DNA from: Dendrophyllia cribrosa
Taxonomy: Eukaryota; Cnidaria; Anthozoa; Scleractinia; Dendrophylliidae
NCBI GenBank assembly: GCA_024195265.1
Contig: JAJLRJ010000006.1
Location: 9,061,639 to 9,125,638 of the forward strand
Direction: 5' to 3'
Length of the DNA: 64,000 nt
Of this stretch, positions 39,384 to 52,600 are shown piece by piece. Under the pieces are notes generated by a model, which was given only the letters and a program-made list of their open reading frames with translations, did no database searches and was not told the DNA's origin. The position numbers and the translations under genes were made by a program. The stretch's first letter is position 1. Each line of letters begins with the position of its first letter.

Positions 39384-40562
39384 GTAAGTAAAGTTTGTTT
39401 TTTATTCTGCTTATCAACCTTGCAAAAAGATCAAAACAAACAGCGGTACAACAGAAAAAAAAATACTGCCGCAGTGTCAGTAGTTTTCCTTTTAATAATC
39501 ACAATTTAGTATAAGTCAGTCACAGATATCAGAAGTGAGGACCGCATAACGCGACTGAAGTTGTATTCTGAGAGTGGCATGGGGAGTGTATGAATGACTA
39601 ACTGAATAAATATCTATTCCCGGGATCTATACATTTCAAGCCATACTTTTTATTTCACAAATTCACAAAATGTCAAGTATATTTATTACAAGACACTGTC
39701 AAATCGCTGGTTTATTTTTCGCAATGTTATAGCAATCACATACCATGTCATTAGTTAAAGTCATACAATATTTTATTTTCACCTAGAGAATATATGAATC
39801 TCGTGAATTAGTGATCACATAGTGTCTATTTGTCTTTGAAAAAGCCGGCTTAAGAATTCCCTGGTGACAAGAAAAACAATTACAATTGTGTTTAGGCGAT
39901 GTTTGCGGCTTCTTCAGTGCAAAATACAGGTGTATAATGGTATGTTGGGCCAAAGTGAAATTTAGCTTACAAACACAAATATTACGATTGAAAAAAGTTT
40001 AGACCGAATTAGAGATAAAAACAAAACAAAAATTAAAATGAAGTTAAAACAAAACGAGAAAAATTACAGATAATTCGTAACGTGGTGCTCGTGTTTTAGT
40101 TCAAGTGAAATATAATGCCTTAATTTTTCTTTCACGCTATAAATATACGTTTTACTCTTACTTCGACTTTTACAAAGTTCAAAATCGCACAAATATAATT
40201 TTCAAACAAACATATGAGTGTATTGCTCAACAACCTAAATTTGGATGGTCGTATTTTAGCCTTGCATTCGAAAAGAAACGTGACCTGCTCAAAGACACAC
40301 ACTTATTGGTTAATTGGGGTGGGGAGGAGGTAAGTTTTTTATGGGGGAGCAAGAATGGTGTAGCTGTGTAATGGCGAGAGAAGTTCGTCGAAAACATCGT
40401 GGGTCATGCGCGGTTATACCGCGCTGGTTTGATGATCTTTTCCTTTTATGAACAACGAATAGAAAAACATGACATCTCATTGACTCTAAAAGTGAAATAT
40501 GTTCACAACGTTCAGTGAATATTCACCCGCAAAAGTGACAGTTTTTTTTCTCTTTTCAACAG

Positions 40563-40602
40563 GAAATACAATATCTGGTGTTAGGTTACTCACTCCCGAC
40601 AG
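40563..40602 (+). CDS. Possible second exon of the alternative 5' end
   Basis: The acceptor TTTTCAACAG is followed by 13 codons (EIQYLVLGYSLPT) and a donor GTAAGA in phase 1. It is phase-compatible with 39348-39383 and with 48016-48276. Confidence 0.3.
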
Positions 40603-42734
40603 GTAAGACAAAGTTTGAATTTATAATTTCATACACTCGGAGTTAAATCTGAATTTTTAACCCAACATGAGTTATTATAATTATATATATTTTTTCAATT
40701 TAGTTTCACTTACTCTCATCTATGATTATTTTGGTAAAAATAATATATATTATTTTACGCTACTATAAGTAGATGGACAAAGAATGGAAATTAAAAAAAT
40801 GTAAAACACTCAAATGAAAATACAACTTTAAAGATAACAAGTTTTAAAAATAGAAACAATGAGTTGAGTAATGGCCGGACTGATGGAGTATTAATTTGTC
40901 TGTTGCGCGCTCCTTTTTTACTGTTTTAAAAGCTTGTATCTATGAGTCAAAACATCTGCAGTAATTCAAATAGACAGCGTCTTTGGGAAATTTAAGCCTT
41001 AATTACTTCATTTTATTTTGGTTTGTAGTAGAAAGAAGGACATCGTAGAAACTATATTATGCAATACACGCTTCTGAAACGAAAACACGCCTAACTAATT
41101 TTTCCCAGTCTTAAAATTTTAAGTGCAAACGATGTGATTTACTGCATTGATTACCGTTATAAAAAAAGCTCTGAGTGTAATAGAAACTGTCGAAGAGTGG
41201 ATTAAATGATAAAGACGAGATATATAGCAATAACAAGCGTTATCAAGAAATCAGTAATTAATAAAAACGAAATTAATTTTTTTATTAGTTTGTAAGAAAA
41301 CAAAAGTATTCACTCTCTTAACTGAAAACCGTGCGTCTTTGGGAAATGAACTATTTTTATTCCATTTTAGTATTTTCTTAGTAAAACGACGGATGCGGAA
41401 AACTTTTGTGTTATTTTTTTACCATTTCTTTTCTTTAACTAGCAAAACATGTCTAACCTCTGACAATGTCGACTTCTATTCTGACAAAGACAACAAATGA
41501 CCTCCTGACAACCTCTGACAAATGTGATGCAAACTGTAGAAGAGTGGACTGAAACGTTACTTGCAGCTTAAAAAACTAAATAAAAAAGGCGCAATATACA
41601 GTTATCAAGAAATCAATAAATAAAATTAAATTAAAACTATGAGGTAATCTGGTACTTTTATCGGTATATTACCGTACTTATGAATATCACAATCTTAAAA
41701 CAAGTAATTAAAATAACATTAATTTGTTAAAGCCAAGGACGAGTATTTAAAACCAAAAATGTAGTTATGTAAACAAATAATAGTAATGAGAATAGGATAA
41801 TGGGAATTTTTATTCGCAAGAAACCCTAAACCAGCGAAAGGACACTTCAAGTTTCACCTGAATATCACTTACTTTTTAGAATAAAACAGCGTTTATATTG
41901 ATCAAATCAAATATAAACTTCTCTTTTGAGAAATCATTCAAAAATCATATTTCAGTTGACAAAACAATCAATAGATAATAAATAAAAGAATCTAAACGAA
42001 GACAAATAATACTGATTTCCCTGAATCGCCGAATCGAGAATTTACAAAAACAAAATTTCATTTACGAAATCAAAGGTGAAGTTTTGCCGGGAAATAAAAA
42101 CCCACACGTAATAAATCAAAGCCAGCGATTAACGAAATCAATATAAACGCAAGTTAATTAAATAAAAACGCACTCAAACCAATATGAAAACGAGTAAACA
42201 TTTTTTTAATTGATTCAACATCCTCCAGCCTTACCTATTTGGCCAAACCTGTTAGTCGAATAATTTGCTTCTAAATTTTGAGTTTTTGGATACATTCATT
42301 AGGAACATTACACTGAAGGGTTATTCTCACTCCAAACGTAAAAGACAAAAGAAATCCCTTTTATTATTCGGCAAAACATTCTAGAGTGCAAATACGCATC
42401 AAAACGAGTGCAAATATGGCACGTTATTACACTCTTCTGACCGCGCGCTAGGAAAAACAGTTTCAAAAACTTAGTTTTAGGAGAAGATTACTGTCGTATA
42501 ATAAACAATTCATTCAGCGAAAAGATGTGTAATACGGCTGGGTATTTTTACGAGTCGGTATTTTTACTCTTGTTGCAAATGGAGTTGTTTTCGCTCCTTT
42601 TGGAGAGTTAATTTAACTCGACTAACCTTGAAAACCTACAAAAAAAAATAACTCCAATGTAAGCAGTTAATTTTATAAAACCCCACTTTAGATCATAAGT
42701 GTAACTCTGGGACATATCTCCCTCAATGCAAATT
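40603..42734. other. Non-coding AT-rich DNA
   Basis: Very AT-rich, without supported genes. A GTAATACGGCTGGGTATTTTT word near 42530 also occurs at ~50680. Confidence 0.45.
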
Positions 42735-43345
42735 AAAGCTTTTGAGCAGTACTTTACCGTAGTGCTGTTTATTTTATGAGATGGCTCTAACTTTTGAGTC
42801 TGTCGGTAGATGAGATGGTTTAAAAGTGCGGCCTTCGAATAAAAGCTACTGAGCAGTAATTTCCTGTGGTCCTGTTTGTAATGCTGTACAAAGTGGTTCT
42901 ACTGAACTTTTGAGTCTGTGAATGAAATCCTACAGTGTGACCATTCAAATGAAAGCTATTGAGCAGTACTTTCCTGTGGTACTGTTTATTATGCTGTGCA
43001 AGGTGATTCTAGCTTTTGAGTCTGTGAATGAAATCCTACAGTGTGATCATTCAAATGAAAGCTACTGAGCAGTACTTTTCTGTGGTACTGTTTGTTATGC
43101 TGTACAAAGTGGTTCTAACTTTTGAGTCTGAGGATAAAATCCTACAGTGTGACCATTCAAATAAAAGCTACTGAGCAGTACTTTTCTGTGGTGCTGTTTA
43201 TTATGATGTGCAAGGTGGTTCTAAGTTTTGAGTCTGTGAATGAAATCCTAAAGTGTGACCATTCAAATGAAAGCTACTGAGCAGTACTTTTCTGTGGTGC
43301 TGTTTATTATGATGTACAAGGTGGTTCAAACGTTTGAAACTGTGG
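42735..43345. repeat. ~115-bp tandem repeat, about five copies
   Basis: Units contain GCTACTGAGCAGTACTTT, TGTTTATTATGCTGT and TTTTGAGTCTGTGAATGAAA. Diverged copies occur in an intron at 57270-57600 and singly near 27830. Confidence 0.85.
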
Positions 43346-43583
43346 AGTCCCCTCCTCCTCCGAAACGTCAAGAAGATTAAAGCTATGGTTGGTCACGTGA
43401 TGCTATGACGGGAAAAACGTTTGAAAGCTAGCAATTGACAATTAAGAAAAAGACAAAACCGAAGCAAAAAGTAGTTTTGTTGACGTGGAAAACGTCGAAA
43501 TTAGAAAAACCTTTGACCAGTTAAGTTAACTGTCGTGATCACAGTCGAGTATTACGAGGCTAATTTGTCTTTCATATGCATGT

Positions 43584-43852
43584 TAGAGCAGTTTTCAATT
43601 GAGTGTGGTAAAACCAAACCCAAAGAAATTACTCTGACCAATCACAGCAGTCGTAAACAATCCAATGAACCAATCAGAGCTCGAAGCAATTACAAGTCAG
43701 CGGCGCCATGCGCAGGAAAACGCGTGCGAGCAAGTCACGATTGGTTTTGGTTTTACTTCTGGTCGAGAAAGTGGTGCGAGATTTTTTAGCCAAAAAAAAA
43801 AACCCAAAGCAATTGTGTAATTACTTTTGACACTCAATTGAAAACTGCTCTA
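43584..43852. repeat. MITE (TAGAGCAGTTTTCAATTGAG ends), copy 1
   Basis: Inverted ends TAGAGCAGTTTTCAATTG and its complement. The interior has GAACCAATCAGAGCTCGAAG. Further copies lie at 48980-49276 and 49779-50065. Confidence 0.8.
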
Positions 43853-43975
43853 TTGTATAAAACAAATATATTCGATTTTCCCGTACGTCTGTTCAGTTAT
43901 AGATGACAGAAGACGCACATGTACTACGTTTTGACGTCATCTGTGATCTATAACTGAGCAGACGCCAGGCAAAAA

Positions 43976-44166
43976 TAGCCTGTTCCAGGCGTTCAGATAG
44001 TGGGGAAAGCGCGAATAGTTGGGGAAGAATCGAAGAACAGCGAGCGAAAAAAATGCGGGGAGACTGGGGAGAGGAGGCGACTCCCCGCATTTTTTCGCTC
44101 GCTTTTCTTCGCGCCTTCCCCAACTATTCGTGCTTTCCCCACTATCTGAACGCCTGGAACAGGCTA
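43976..44166. mobile_element. Foldback MITE with 9-bp duplication
   Basis: The ends TAGCCTGTTCCAGGCGTTC and complement enclose a long hairpin. AGGCAAAAA flanks both sides (43967-43975 and 44167-44175). Nine bases fits Mutator-type elements. A related copy is at 61730-61863. Confidence 0.78.
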
Positions 44167-44794
44167 AGGCAAAAACGAATCTTTTTGTTAAATAAAGATG
44201 GTGGTGAAAAAATCTGACAAAGAGCTCAGTCAAGGGTTTATAAAGACTCGAGTTTGTGAAGTTTGTTGTTAGTGATAAAAAAGAATGAGCTATTACAACG
44301 AGGCGTGTAAGGTCGACAGTGAGTGTTATTCGTATTCGTAAAATGCAATGCATATATGATCATGACAACGAAATAAGTAGAAGTGTGAACTGACTAAAAA
44401 CAAAACGTTCCGGCGGCAGTTATGAAATGCGGCAGGTTAGCGAATTACCAAGTTTAATATTCTCTTAAAGTATATTTAAAAAGGAAAAGGCGACTTGTAC
44501 GGACGTGGCGTATTCATTTTTGCCGAAAACAATGCAACCAGCAAGCTTTACCGCAAACCGTAAATGGTAATCTGAAATTAATTCCGAGATACCTATACGC
44601 ATTCTGACTTAAGAATCGTTTGCAAATTGCCCGTTGATCTATAATAAAATTGTTGAATGCCATCTGGTGTCAGTCAAAAGCTGATCGATCGGATGTAACT
44701 ACTAGCCAGACAACCTGGTGATCTTAACTCGTATTCAATCGGGAAAAGCTGAAAATTTAAAAGAAAGCTGTCATCGCTTTTAGCAACCCGTTAA

Positions 44795-44991
44795 CCCTTT
44801 AATTGCCAGATATCAAAATTCAAGAAAAATCTTAAATTTCATTTCGCAAAATATTGAAAAACAAATAGTGCCTTGCAGAATTACTGCCAAAGAGGTTTCA
44901 TTTTAATGACCACACCGAAGGATTTCAATGAAAGAAGCAAAAGTTAAAACTACATTACATGCCTCCATATTTGACTCCAGGAGTGAAAGGG
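44795..44991. repeat. TTAA-flanked MITE (CCCTTTAATTGCCAG ends)
   Basis: TTAA at 44791-44794 and 44992-44995. The ends are CCCTTTAATTGCCAG and CTCCAGGAGTGAAAGGG. Confidence 0.65.
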
Positions 44992-44995
44992 TTAA

Positions 44996-46568
44996 AGCGG
45001 TGCTCCTCGATGTCAGCATTCCTTGGTGTCCCAATAACAATCTTAAAATTGTATCATATTGGTAAAAGACCTTGAAAATGGCATCCCAACATGTTTTAGA
45101 TTTCACACAAGATTTTCCATTGCCAGAAGATGCAATGTTTTTCGTCAAAAACGTTTATGCAAGTCGATGTCAGCTTTCCCTGGTTTCATAATTGTTTACT
45201 ATTATAAAAGAAAAACCCTTGAAACTGATAATCAACCGACATTTTTTTGTCCACTGCCACAAAATGCAGTGTTCACGCTCGACTAAACCTTTTATGCAAG
45301 TCAGTATTTCTCAACCGCATCAAGCTGATTGAACACCACAATATCACAATATGGACAATGCATGTGACTTATCTAACCCACAAAATAAAAACACGGTTAA
45401 TAAAGGAAATCAAAGCTGGACAATACGTATCTATATTTGGCGAAAATATCCCAGTTGATAACGATTGCTCAGTCTTCTCAATTATTTCACCCTTCGTTTC
45501 AAGGTTAGCTAACTGTGACATATATGTAGGTGTTGCGCTCAATAGAATTTTGTACCGGAATATTTTTGACCGCCTACACAGTGCATAGTTTTGAAGAATA
45601 TATTGCTCCGGAATATTTTCTAGATGTCAGTTATTGCTAAAAATACTTACACATTTCGTTTCGAAAAAATTCAATTACGTTAATTAGTAAACTACAAAAA
45701 AACAATTATTATTAAGTTTATATTGTGAGCTTTTCTTAATTTCGAGATTATTCTATGATGATACTTCCACGATCAAACTTCTAATTTTCGCATCATTATT
45801 ATTAAAATCTCTCAATAAAATATCCCTTTTTCTGACCGCAATAAAAATTAATCCAAAAATAGGAGAGGGAATAAAACATAAAAATTATCTCAAAGCCAGT
45901 GCCAAAGTCAATGCCACTGAATTTTATCTTAATGTTATGTCTGGAAAAACATCTTCGATAATTATTTAAATCAGTAGAGTTTGCTACAAAAATTTCCTAT
46001 GGTTTTGCTATTTTTAAGCCACCTATGAATTCGGTTTTCAAACTCTGCAGCTGCTCATGTTTGGTTTTTAAAATAAAAACATGTATCTTAATTTTCCCCA
46101 GAAACAAAAATGGCTCCATTCTAGAAAATTAAATAGTTGTCAGTTTTCGGCGTACTCTTGTCTGTTTGTTGCCCTTTTTACCTTTGTTTAGATAATGAAT
46201 AAATATAATACTCGCTGGGACTGTACAACATTTCCTCCGCTAAAGAATAACATGATCCCAAGGACAAAAAGCTCTAGGGTGAAACTGTGTGTCGCCAAGA
46301 TTAATTAAACTTCTAGGTTTGAATGAAAACTGACGTTCATCCGGGTTTAGTTAATTGACGTAAAAGGGCCATTCAAGTGCGCTGTCAATAAGACCGGGGC
46401 TGAAAATGAAAAATAGGCAACAGATTCAGCCACGACTGACATATGCCATTGAAAAATCAATAACAAAATCGGATGAAAGCGCCCAAATCCTGTTTTGGTT
46501 TTTATCTCATTGGATATACTCTGTTCCTAATTTGATCGCAGGATTTCACGCTCGATACAGCTTTGAGA
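44996..46568. other. Upstream region of the receptor gene, non-coding
   Basis: No supported exon. The stretch just before 46569 must hold the 5' UTR and promoter if the exon-1 call is right. No TATA box stands out. Confidence 0.4.
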
Positions 46569-46680
46569 ATGTCGCCTAAAAGTTGCAAAATCTTTCTCTT
46601 TTATTTGATCTTCTTCGGTAATCTGCTGCTAACAGGCGTTCTTTCGCAAGACCCTCCTTCGAGCCAAGACATATCAAAAC
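46569..46680 (+). CDS. Receptor exon 1: signal peptide
   Basis: 37 codons starting MSPKSCKIFLFYLIFFGNLL, a classic signal peptide with likely cleavage after GVLS. Donor GTGAGT, phase 1. Confidence 0.78.
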
Positions 46681-49600
46681 GTGAGTGAAAAATAGACTGA
46701 GATGATGGGTTGGTGATATTGAAACTGCGATTTTTCTTTTTACGTATTTCAAAGAATTTCTCAAGTACTCCATTTCTGACACTTTTATGAACTTGCCACA
46801 TTTTATAATGTTTTAAATCTTGAAAAATAGGTACCTGAGACTTGAAGCAACCAATTTCTTGGCATTTTCAAAGTCAATAAACTATTATTTCACAGCCATG
46901 TTAATGACTCGATAATGAATTACGACATATAGTCGCCAAAAGAATCAAGAATAAAAATCATATTTTTCATGAAGCTAAGAATAGTCACATATTCTGGCGA
47001 GGTATTAGCATTTTTTGACATTTTACACTTAACTTTTGATAATGATAACTGAATTTTCAAATCCGATCAACGTTCCTTTATTTTTACTCAATTTTTAATC
47101 TGTCCAACTTTCGACTCAGTCTTAAAGGTTATAGTTGAAAATTTCGAGAAACGGTAACAGAAGTCAATGTTCATTCTTTGGATCTGTAGCGGTTAAGACT
47201 ATTCACGCCTACTTTTGACAGTTGAACGGTTAACGATAACTCATTTCTCTATTGAATGTTAAATTTTCTTCTTTTTGACGCTAATTACGCTTCACTCTCA
47301 GTTGACGGTAGAAAGAATCTCTTTATTTGTGTAGGTCGATCGTCAAAATTGCAGCCATTTGACGGCTGATGGCGTTAACTTCATTGAAAAGCTCTTTCAA
47401 AGTTGTCTTGTAACACAAGAATCGAAATTTATCCTAAAAGCAAATCCAAACCGTTGTTCGAAGCATTTCAAAGTTCTAGTTAGCCGACGGTTCAAGTTTC
47501 CAGACTGACGATTAGGGTCAAGATCATCATAAGGTTAAACTTGAAGGTTAAGGCCGAAGTGTGGTTAGAAAACCGGGTCAGTAGCTGAAATGCCACCCAG
47601 GGGCGAGCAACTGGAATGCCATCCAGGGGGAGTAGCAGAATTGGCATCCAGGGGGAGTAGCTGGAATGCCATCAAAGGAGAAATAGCTGGAATGCCATCA
47701 AGTGAGAAATAGCTGGAATGCCATCAAGGGAGAAATAGCTGGAATGCCATCTAAAGGGCAGTAGATGGGATGCCATCCAGGTAGCCGAAATGGCATCCAG
47801 GGGGAGTAGCTGGAATGCCATCCGGAGATAAATAGCTGGAATGCCATCTAAAGGGCAGTAGATGGAATGCCATCTGGGGGTAGTAGCTTGAATGCCATAT
47901 AGGCGCAAATAGCTGGAATGCCATCCAGGGAGGTGTAGCTGGAATGCCATCCAGGAGAGAGAAAGACTTAACCCATCCTGATTAACATCTTCTCTCCAAT
48001 TTTTTCAAACTCTAGATTGTCCAATTTTTACCTTTGAGCAAGGCGCTGACGATTGGACCAAACAAGGTAGTGCGTTCCTTCATCAGCCCATATTTGGTGG
48101 AAGCTCAGATTTAGCCTCGAGTTCTGGTCACATTGGATACTGGTTGATTGACTCTTCCAGGAATGTAACCACGCCCTGTCGATGGCAGAATTCTTCACTT
48201 GGGGAGAATGCCACGGGAACAATGACCTCACCACCTTTCTTTATCAGAAGCTCAGATTTGTCGTTTTTGATTGGCGGTAAGAAAATCGAACCTTTCAAAT
48301 TATTGGACGATAAAACGTTTTATACAAAGTCGGCGATTCCGGCCGTTCGAACTCAGCGGTCTATTTGTTTCCAAAAATTAACGACTAGTCGCGTTTTTTT
48401 TTCCCGAATCTACATGATTTCTTTTGATCCGAAGTGGTATGCTTGAAATTGTGCTAAATAAACGTCGATTTTCCAATACAATCTCTGTTATAAACGTCAA
48501 TTTTCCAATACATTCTTTGTAATAAACGTCGATTTTCCAAAATAAACGTCGATGTTCCAGTACATTCTCTGTAACTGGCCAGCAGCATAAAAAAATGACA
48601 TAGTTGTATAGGGGTAACGGTAAATGAAAAGGGCGGTTTCCAAATTGATAGACCTTTTTCATAAATGGCGGCTAATTAATTATTCTTTATATGTCTGTTG
48701 ACTTGCCCTACCGACCTCATGTTAAAGTAAAAATTATTTTGAATTTTGCACATGCTAACGAGGCCAGTAGAGCTGGTTAGCATGAATATAAAAGAGTTAT
48801 TAATCGGTCGCCATTTATAAAAAAGGGTCTATTCTGCTGCATCTTAGAACTGATTGCTAAAAAATATAAATTTGAATTTCCATTAACCTTTGAAATTTCT
48901 GCTGAATTGTGATACACTTAATACTATGAAAGGGTCTATAATTCAAGTAATAATAATAATAATAACATTAATTGTTAAAAAGCAGTTTTCAATTGAGTGT
49001 GCAAAACCAAAACCAAAGTAATTACTCTAACCAATCACAGCAGTCGTAAACAATCCAATGAACCAATCAGAGCTCGAAGCAATTACATGTCGGCGGCGCT
49101 AAGCGCGCGGGAAAACGCGTGCGAGCAAGTCACGATTGGTTTTGGTCCTGGTTTTGGTTTTACTTCTGATTGGTCGAGAAAGTGGCGCGAGATTTTTTAG
49201 CCAATCACAAAGCGTAGCAATGAAAAACCAAAGCAATTGTGTAATTACTTTTTACACTCAATTGAATACTGCTCTATTGCTCATTTTAACATTGGAATAT
49301 GAATATATAATATTGGAATATGAATATATATGAATATGAATGTATAATATTGATAGCAATATGCGCTTTTATAACTCCTAAACGGGATGATAAGCATTCC
49401 CGTGTCACCATTAAATCCCACCCCTTTCACGCAAAGAATCAAAGAAAACTTCACTTGAACGCATACTCTTGGGAGCAAATTAGTTATTCTTCTGTTTAAT
49501 TATGTTTCTTCTGTTTTACTCGCTATCCAATATGTTTGTAGGTAGCTGTGACCAGAAAAATGTTCGCATGGAAATCTTGGTGAACGGAAGCACTGTAGTA

Positions 49601-52600
49601 TCAAGGACCGGAGACTGTCAACCTGGAATGAAGAGAATAACGGTAAACCTTATGCAGTATAAAGGTCAAATTGCAACCGTTAAACTGGTGGACTCTGGAG
49701 TCGGTCACATTGCATTTGATGACTTAAGACATGGACGTCCTTGTGAAGGTAATCATTTCCTGTCTCGGTGTTTATATATAGAGCAGTTTTCAATTCAGTG
49801 TCAAAAGTAATCAGCGATTGATTTGGTTTTGCATTGCTACGCTTTGTGATTGGCTAAAAAATTCTCGCGCCACTTTCTCAACCAATCAGAAGTAAAACCA
49901 AAACCAATCGTGACTTGCCTGCACGCGTTTTCCCGCGCTTGGCACCGGCAACATGTATTTTCTTCGAACTCTGATTGGTTCCATAGACTATCTTCCTCTG
50001 TTTTGATTGGCCAGAGTGATTACTTTGTTTTTGGTTTTACGGCACTCAAGTGAACACCGCAATAAAACTGACTTTATAAGCGAAAATGCCCTGATTAATC
50101 AAAGCAAATCGTGTAAAAATAAATAAACGTCAATCAGTTCTCGAAGTCAAGAGATTGTAAAGACGAGAAACGAGAGAGTCCCCTGGGGTGGGGGTACTCC
50201 CTTATATAAGCTATATAGGTATGTGCGGCCTTAAAAGGGAAGGGTTTTCAAGCCGTTTTGGTCTGAAATAGGGTATAGATTTTGACCATTTTGGTCTGAA
50301 ATAGGGTATGGTTTGCACACTCTGGTCTGGAATTGGGTATGGTTTTTAAAAGAAGCTACTTTTTTCATCCCTTGAGAAATGCGGTTTGATTAACATCGGG
50401 AATTAGAAGCCCTTCTATTATCGATTTAAGGGTCTGGTCTGAAATAGGGTATCGAATTTTGTGTCAGGTCTGAAATAGGGTAGGGAAAATCGCATATTTA
50501 GGTCTGAAATTTTGCCGCACACACCCACCCAAACTTTCGAGGAGTTCCCCCCTCCCCCCCCCCCCCCCCCCCCCGGGGAGAATCCCTATCTGAATGAGAA
50601 TTCCTCAGAAGTTATTTTTAGATCAACCAGATGCATCAGGTATCAATTAAATAGAGGTCAGTATTCAGTGTAAAGTTGTGTAATACGGCTGAGTATTTTT
50701 ACGAGTCAGAAAAAGTAAAAACTGACGCGTAAAAATGTTCAGCCGTATTACGCAACTTTTTTCTGAATAAATTGCAATTTATTATACGAAAGTCAGCTTC
50801 TTGATTGGCTAAAATATCAGACAAATTGAAACTGTCAACGGACACTTGCGAACCCGGAGGGGGTGGAGGGGGGGGGGGGGTACTCCCTTATATACGCTAT
50901 ACAGGTATGTGCCGCCCGATAGGGTAGGGTTTTTGAGGTGCTCAGTCCTTAAATAGGGTATCCTTTTTTGGTATTTTTGGTATTGTGATCCTTAGATATT
51001 CCTTAGATAGGGTCACTAAATTGCAGTATCCACCCCAACGCGCAAAACGAAAAAGATATGGTCTGTTAAAACTGTACTACACGCCTGAATTGGGCCTTAA
51101 AAAGGGTATCAAATCTCGATTTTCTACCCTTAAATAGGGTCAGGGTTTGAGAACCTTGGCGGCACATACCTATCCTAAATTGCCGGGAGTACCCCTCCCC
51201 CCAGGCTTGTGAAGCGCCTTTTTAGTGAACAATACTTCAAAACGGAAATTTAGGTGTTGAGAAATATGAACATACGAGTCCACTTTTCTAATATTATTGT
51301 TGTTCTAGTTTGTAGGTTTTGCTTGGGTGAAAGACTTTTAACAGACTAAAAAAAGACGTGTATTCATTGTACATAGGTCCATTTAGCTTGATTATCTCAG
51401 AATTACTGGTGTCACGTTACCTCGACTCTCTATAAGCCGGACACCTCTCTAAGACGGACAGTTGGAGCCGGTCCGTCCGGTCCCGACGGTGTCCGTCTTA
51501 GAGAGAGTTGACTGTATAACCCTACGTTGTAAGACGCGTAACCCACGCACTTTTAGAAGTCTAATCCACGCACTTTGCTAAGTTTAACCCCACTTAGTAA
51601 AAAGTATCCATGCAGCATCCGATCTCACCCGTTAGGTGGTCTTGATAACGCAAAAATCTCGATTCGCTAAAACTAGATTTGATGTTGCTCATGCTTGGAA
51701 AACTCATATATCATTGGCGCGAAAAATCTGGCAAACACGCAAAGAGACAGGGCACATGAAAGGGGGGGGGGGGGGGGGGGGGAGCATGGCGACATGAAGT
51801 ATTTCATGTTAGACGTCAATATATTGATATGCCTATCGCGGCACTATTAGTCCATCAATAATCTAACCCTAACTTCTCCACCAATGAATGAAAGTGAACA
51901 CGCCAGTCTACAACAGTGAAGACTGCATTCCCTTCTCACTTTCAACATCAATATGGTTTTTTTTTCTTTCTTTTATAGTTCATTATTATGAGGTGTAGGA
52001 CAGTCACGCAATATTGCTCATATTTCTTCTTTCTGTCACGCTAGATCTCATCCCTTGTAGCGATCAAGGACAAATGTGTCAAACACCAAACATACACCAG
52101 GATGAGGACTATACCTGTTCGTGTGGCCAAAATCTACCGGGCATTCAATCATGTGACAGTAACAACACTTGCATCATTCCTCATGGAAATTGCAAGTCAT
52201 TTTGCAATGACACAGTAACAAGCTGCCAATGCCGACAGTGCACATGTACCAGCGGTTACTCGTTCAATAGCGGCGATCATTCATGTAACGACATTGATGA
52301 ATGTCAATCAGGCGTGCATGACTGTGGCAGCACGTGTGTTAACACAGATGGTGGTTTCCAGTGTTCGTGTTTGAGTGGATACCAACTGAATAACGACAAG
52401 AAGACCTGCAGTGACCACGATGAATGCAGCAACAACAATGGCGGGTGCGACCATGTTTGTGCAAACACAGTGGGTGATTTTCAGTGTTCGTGTTTCAGTG
52501 GATACCAACTGAATAACGACAAGAAGTCCTGCAGTGACCTAGATGAATGCAGCAACAACAATGGCGGGTGCGACCATGTTTGTGTAAACACAGATGGTGG

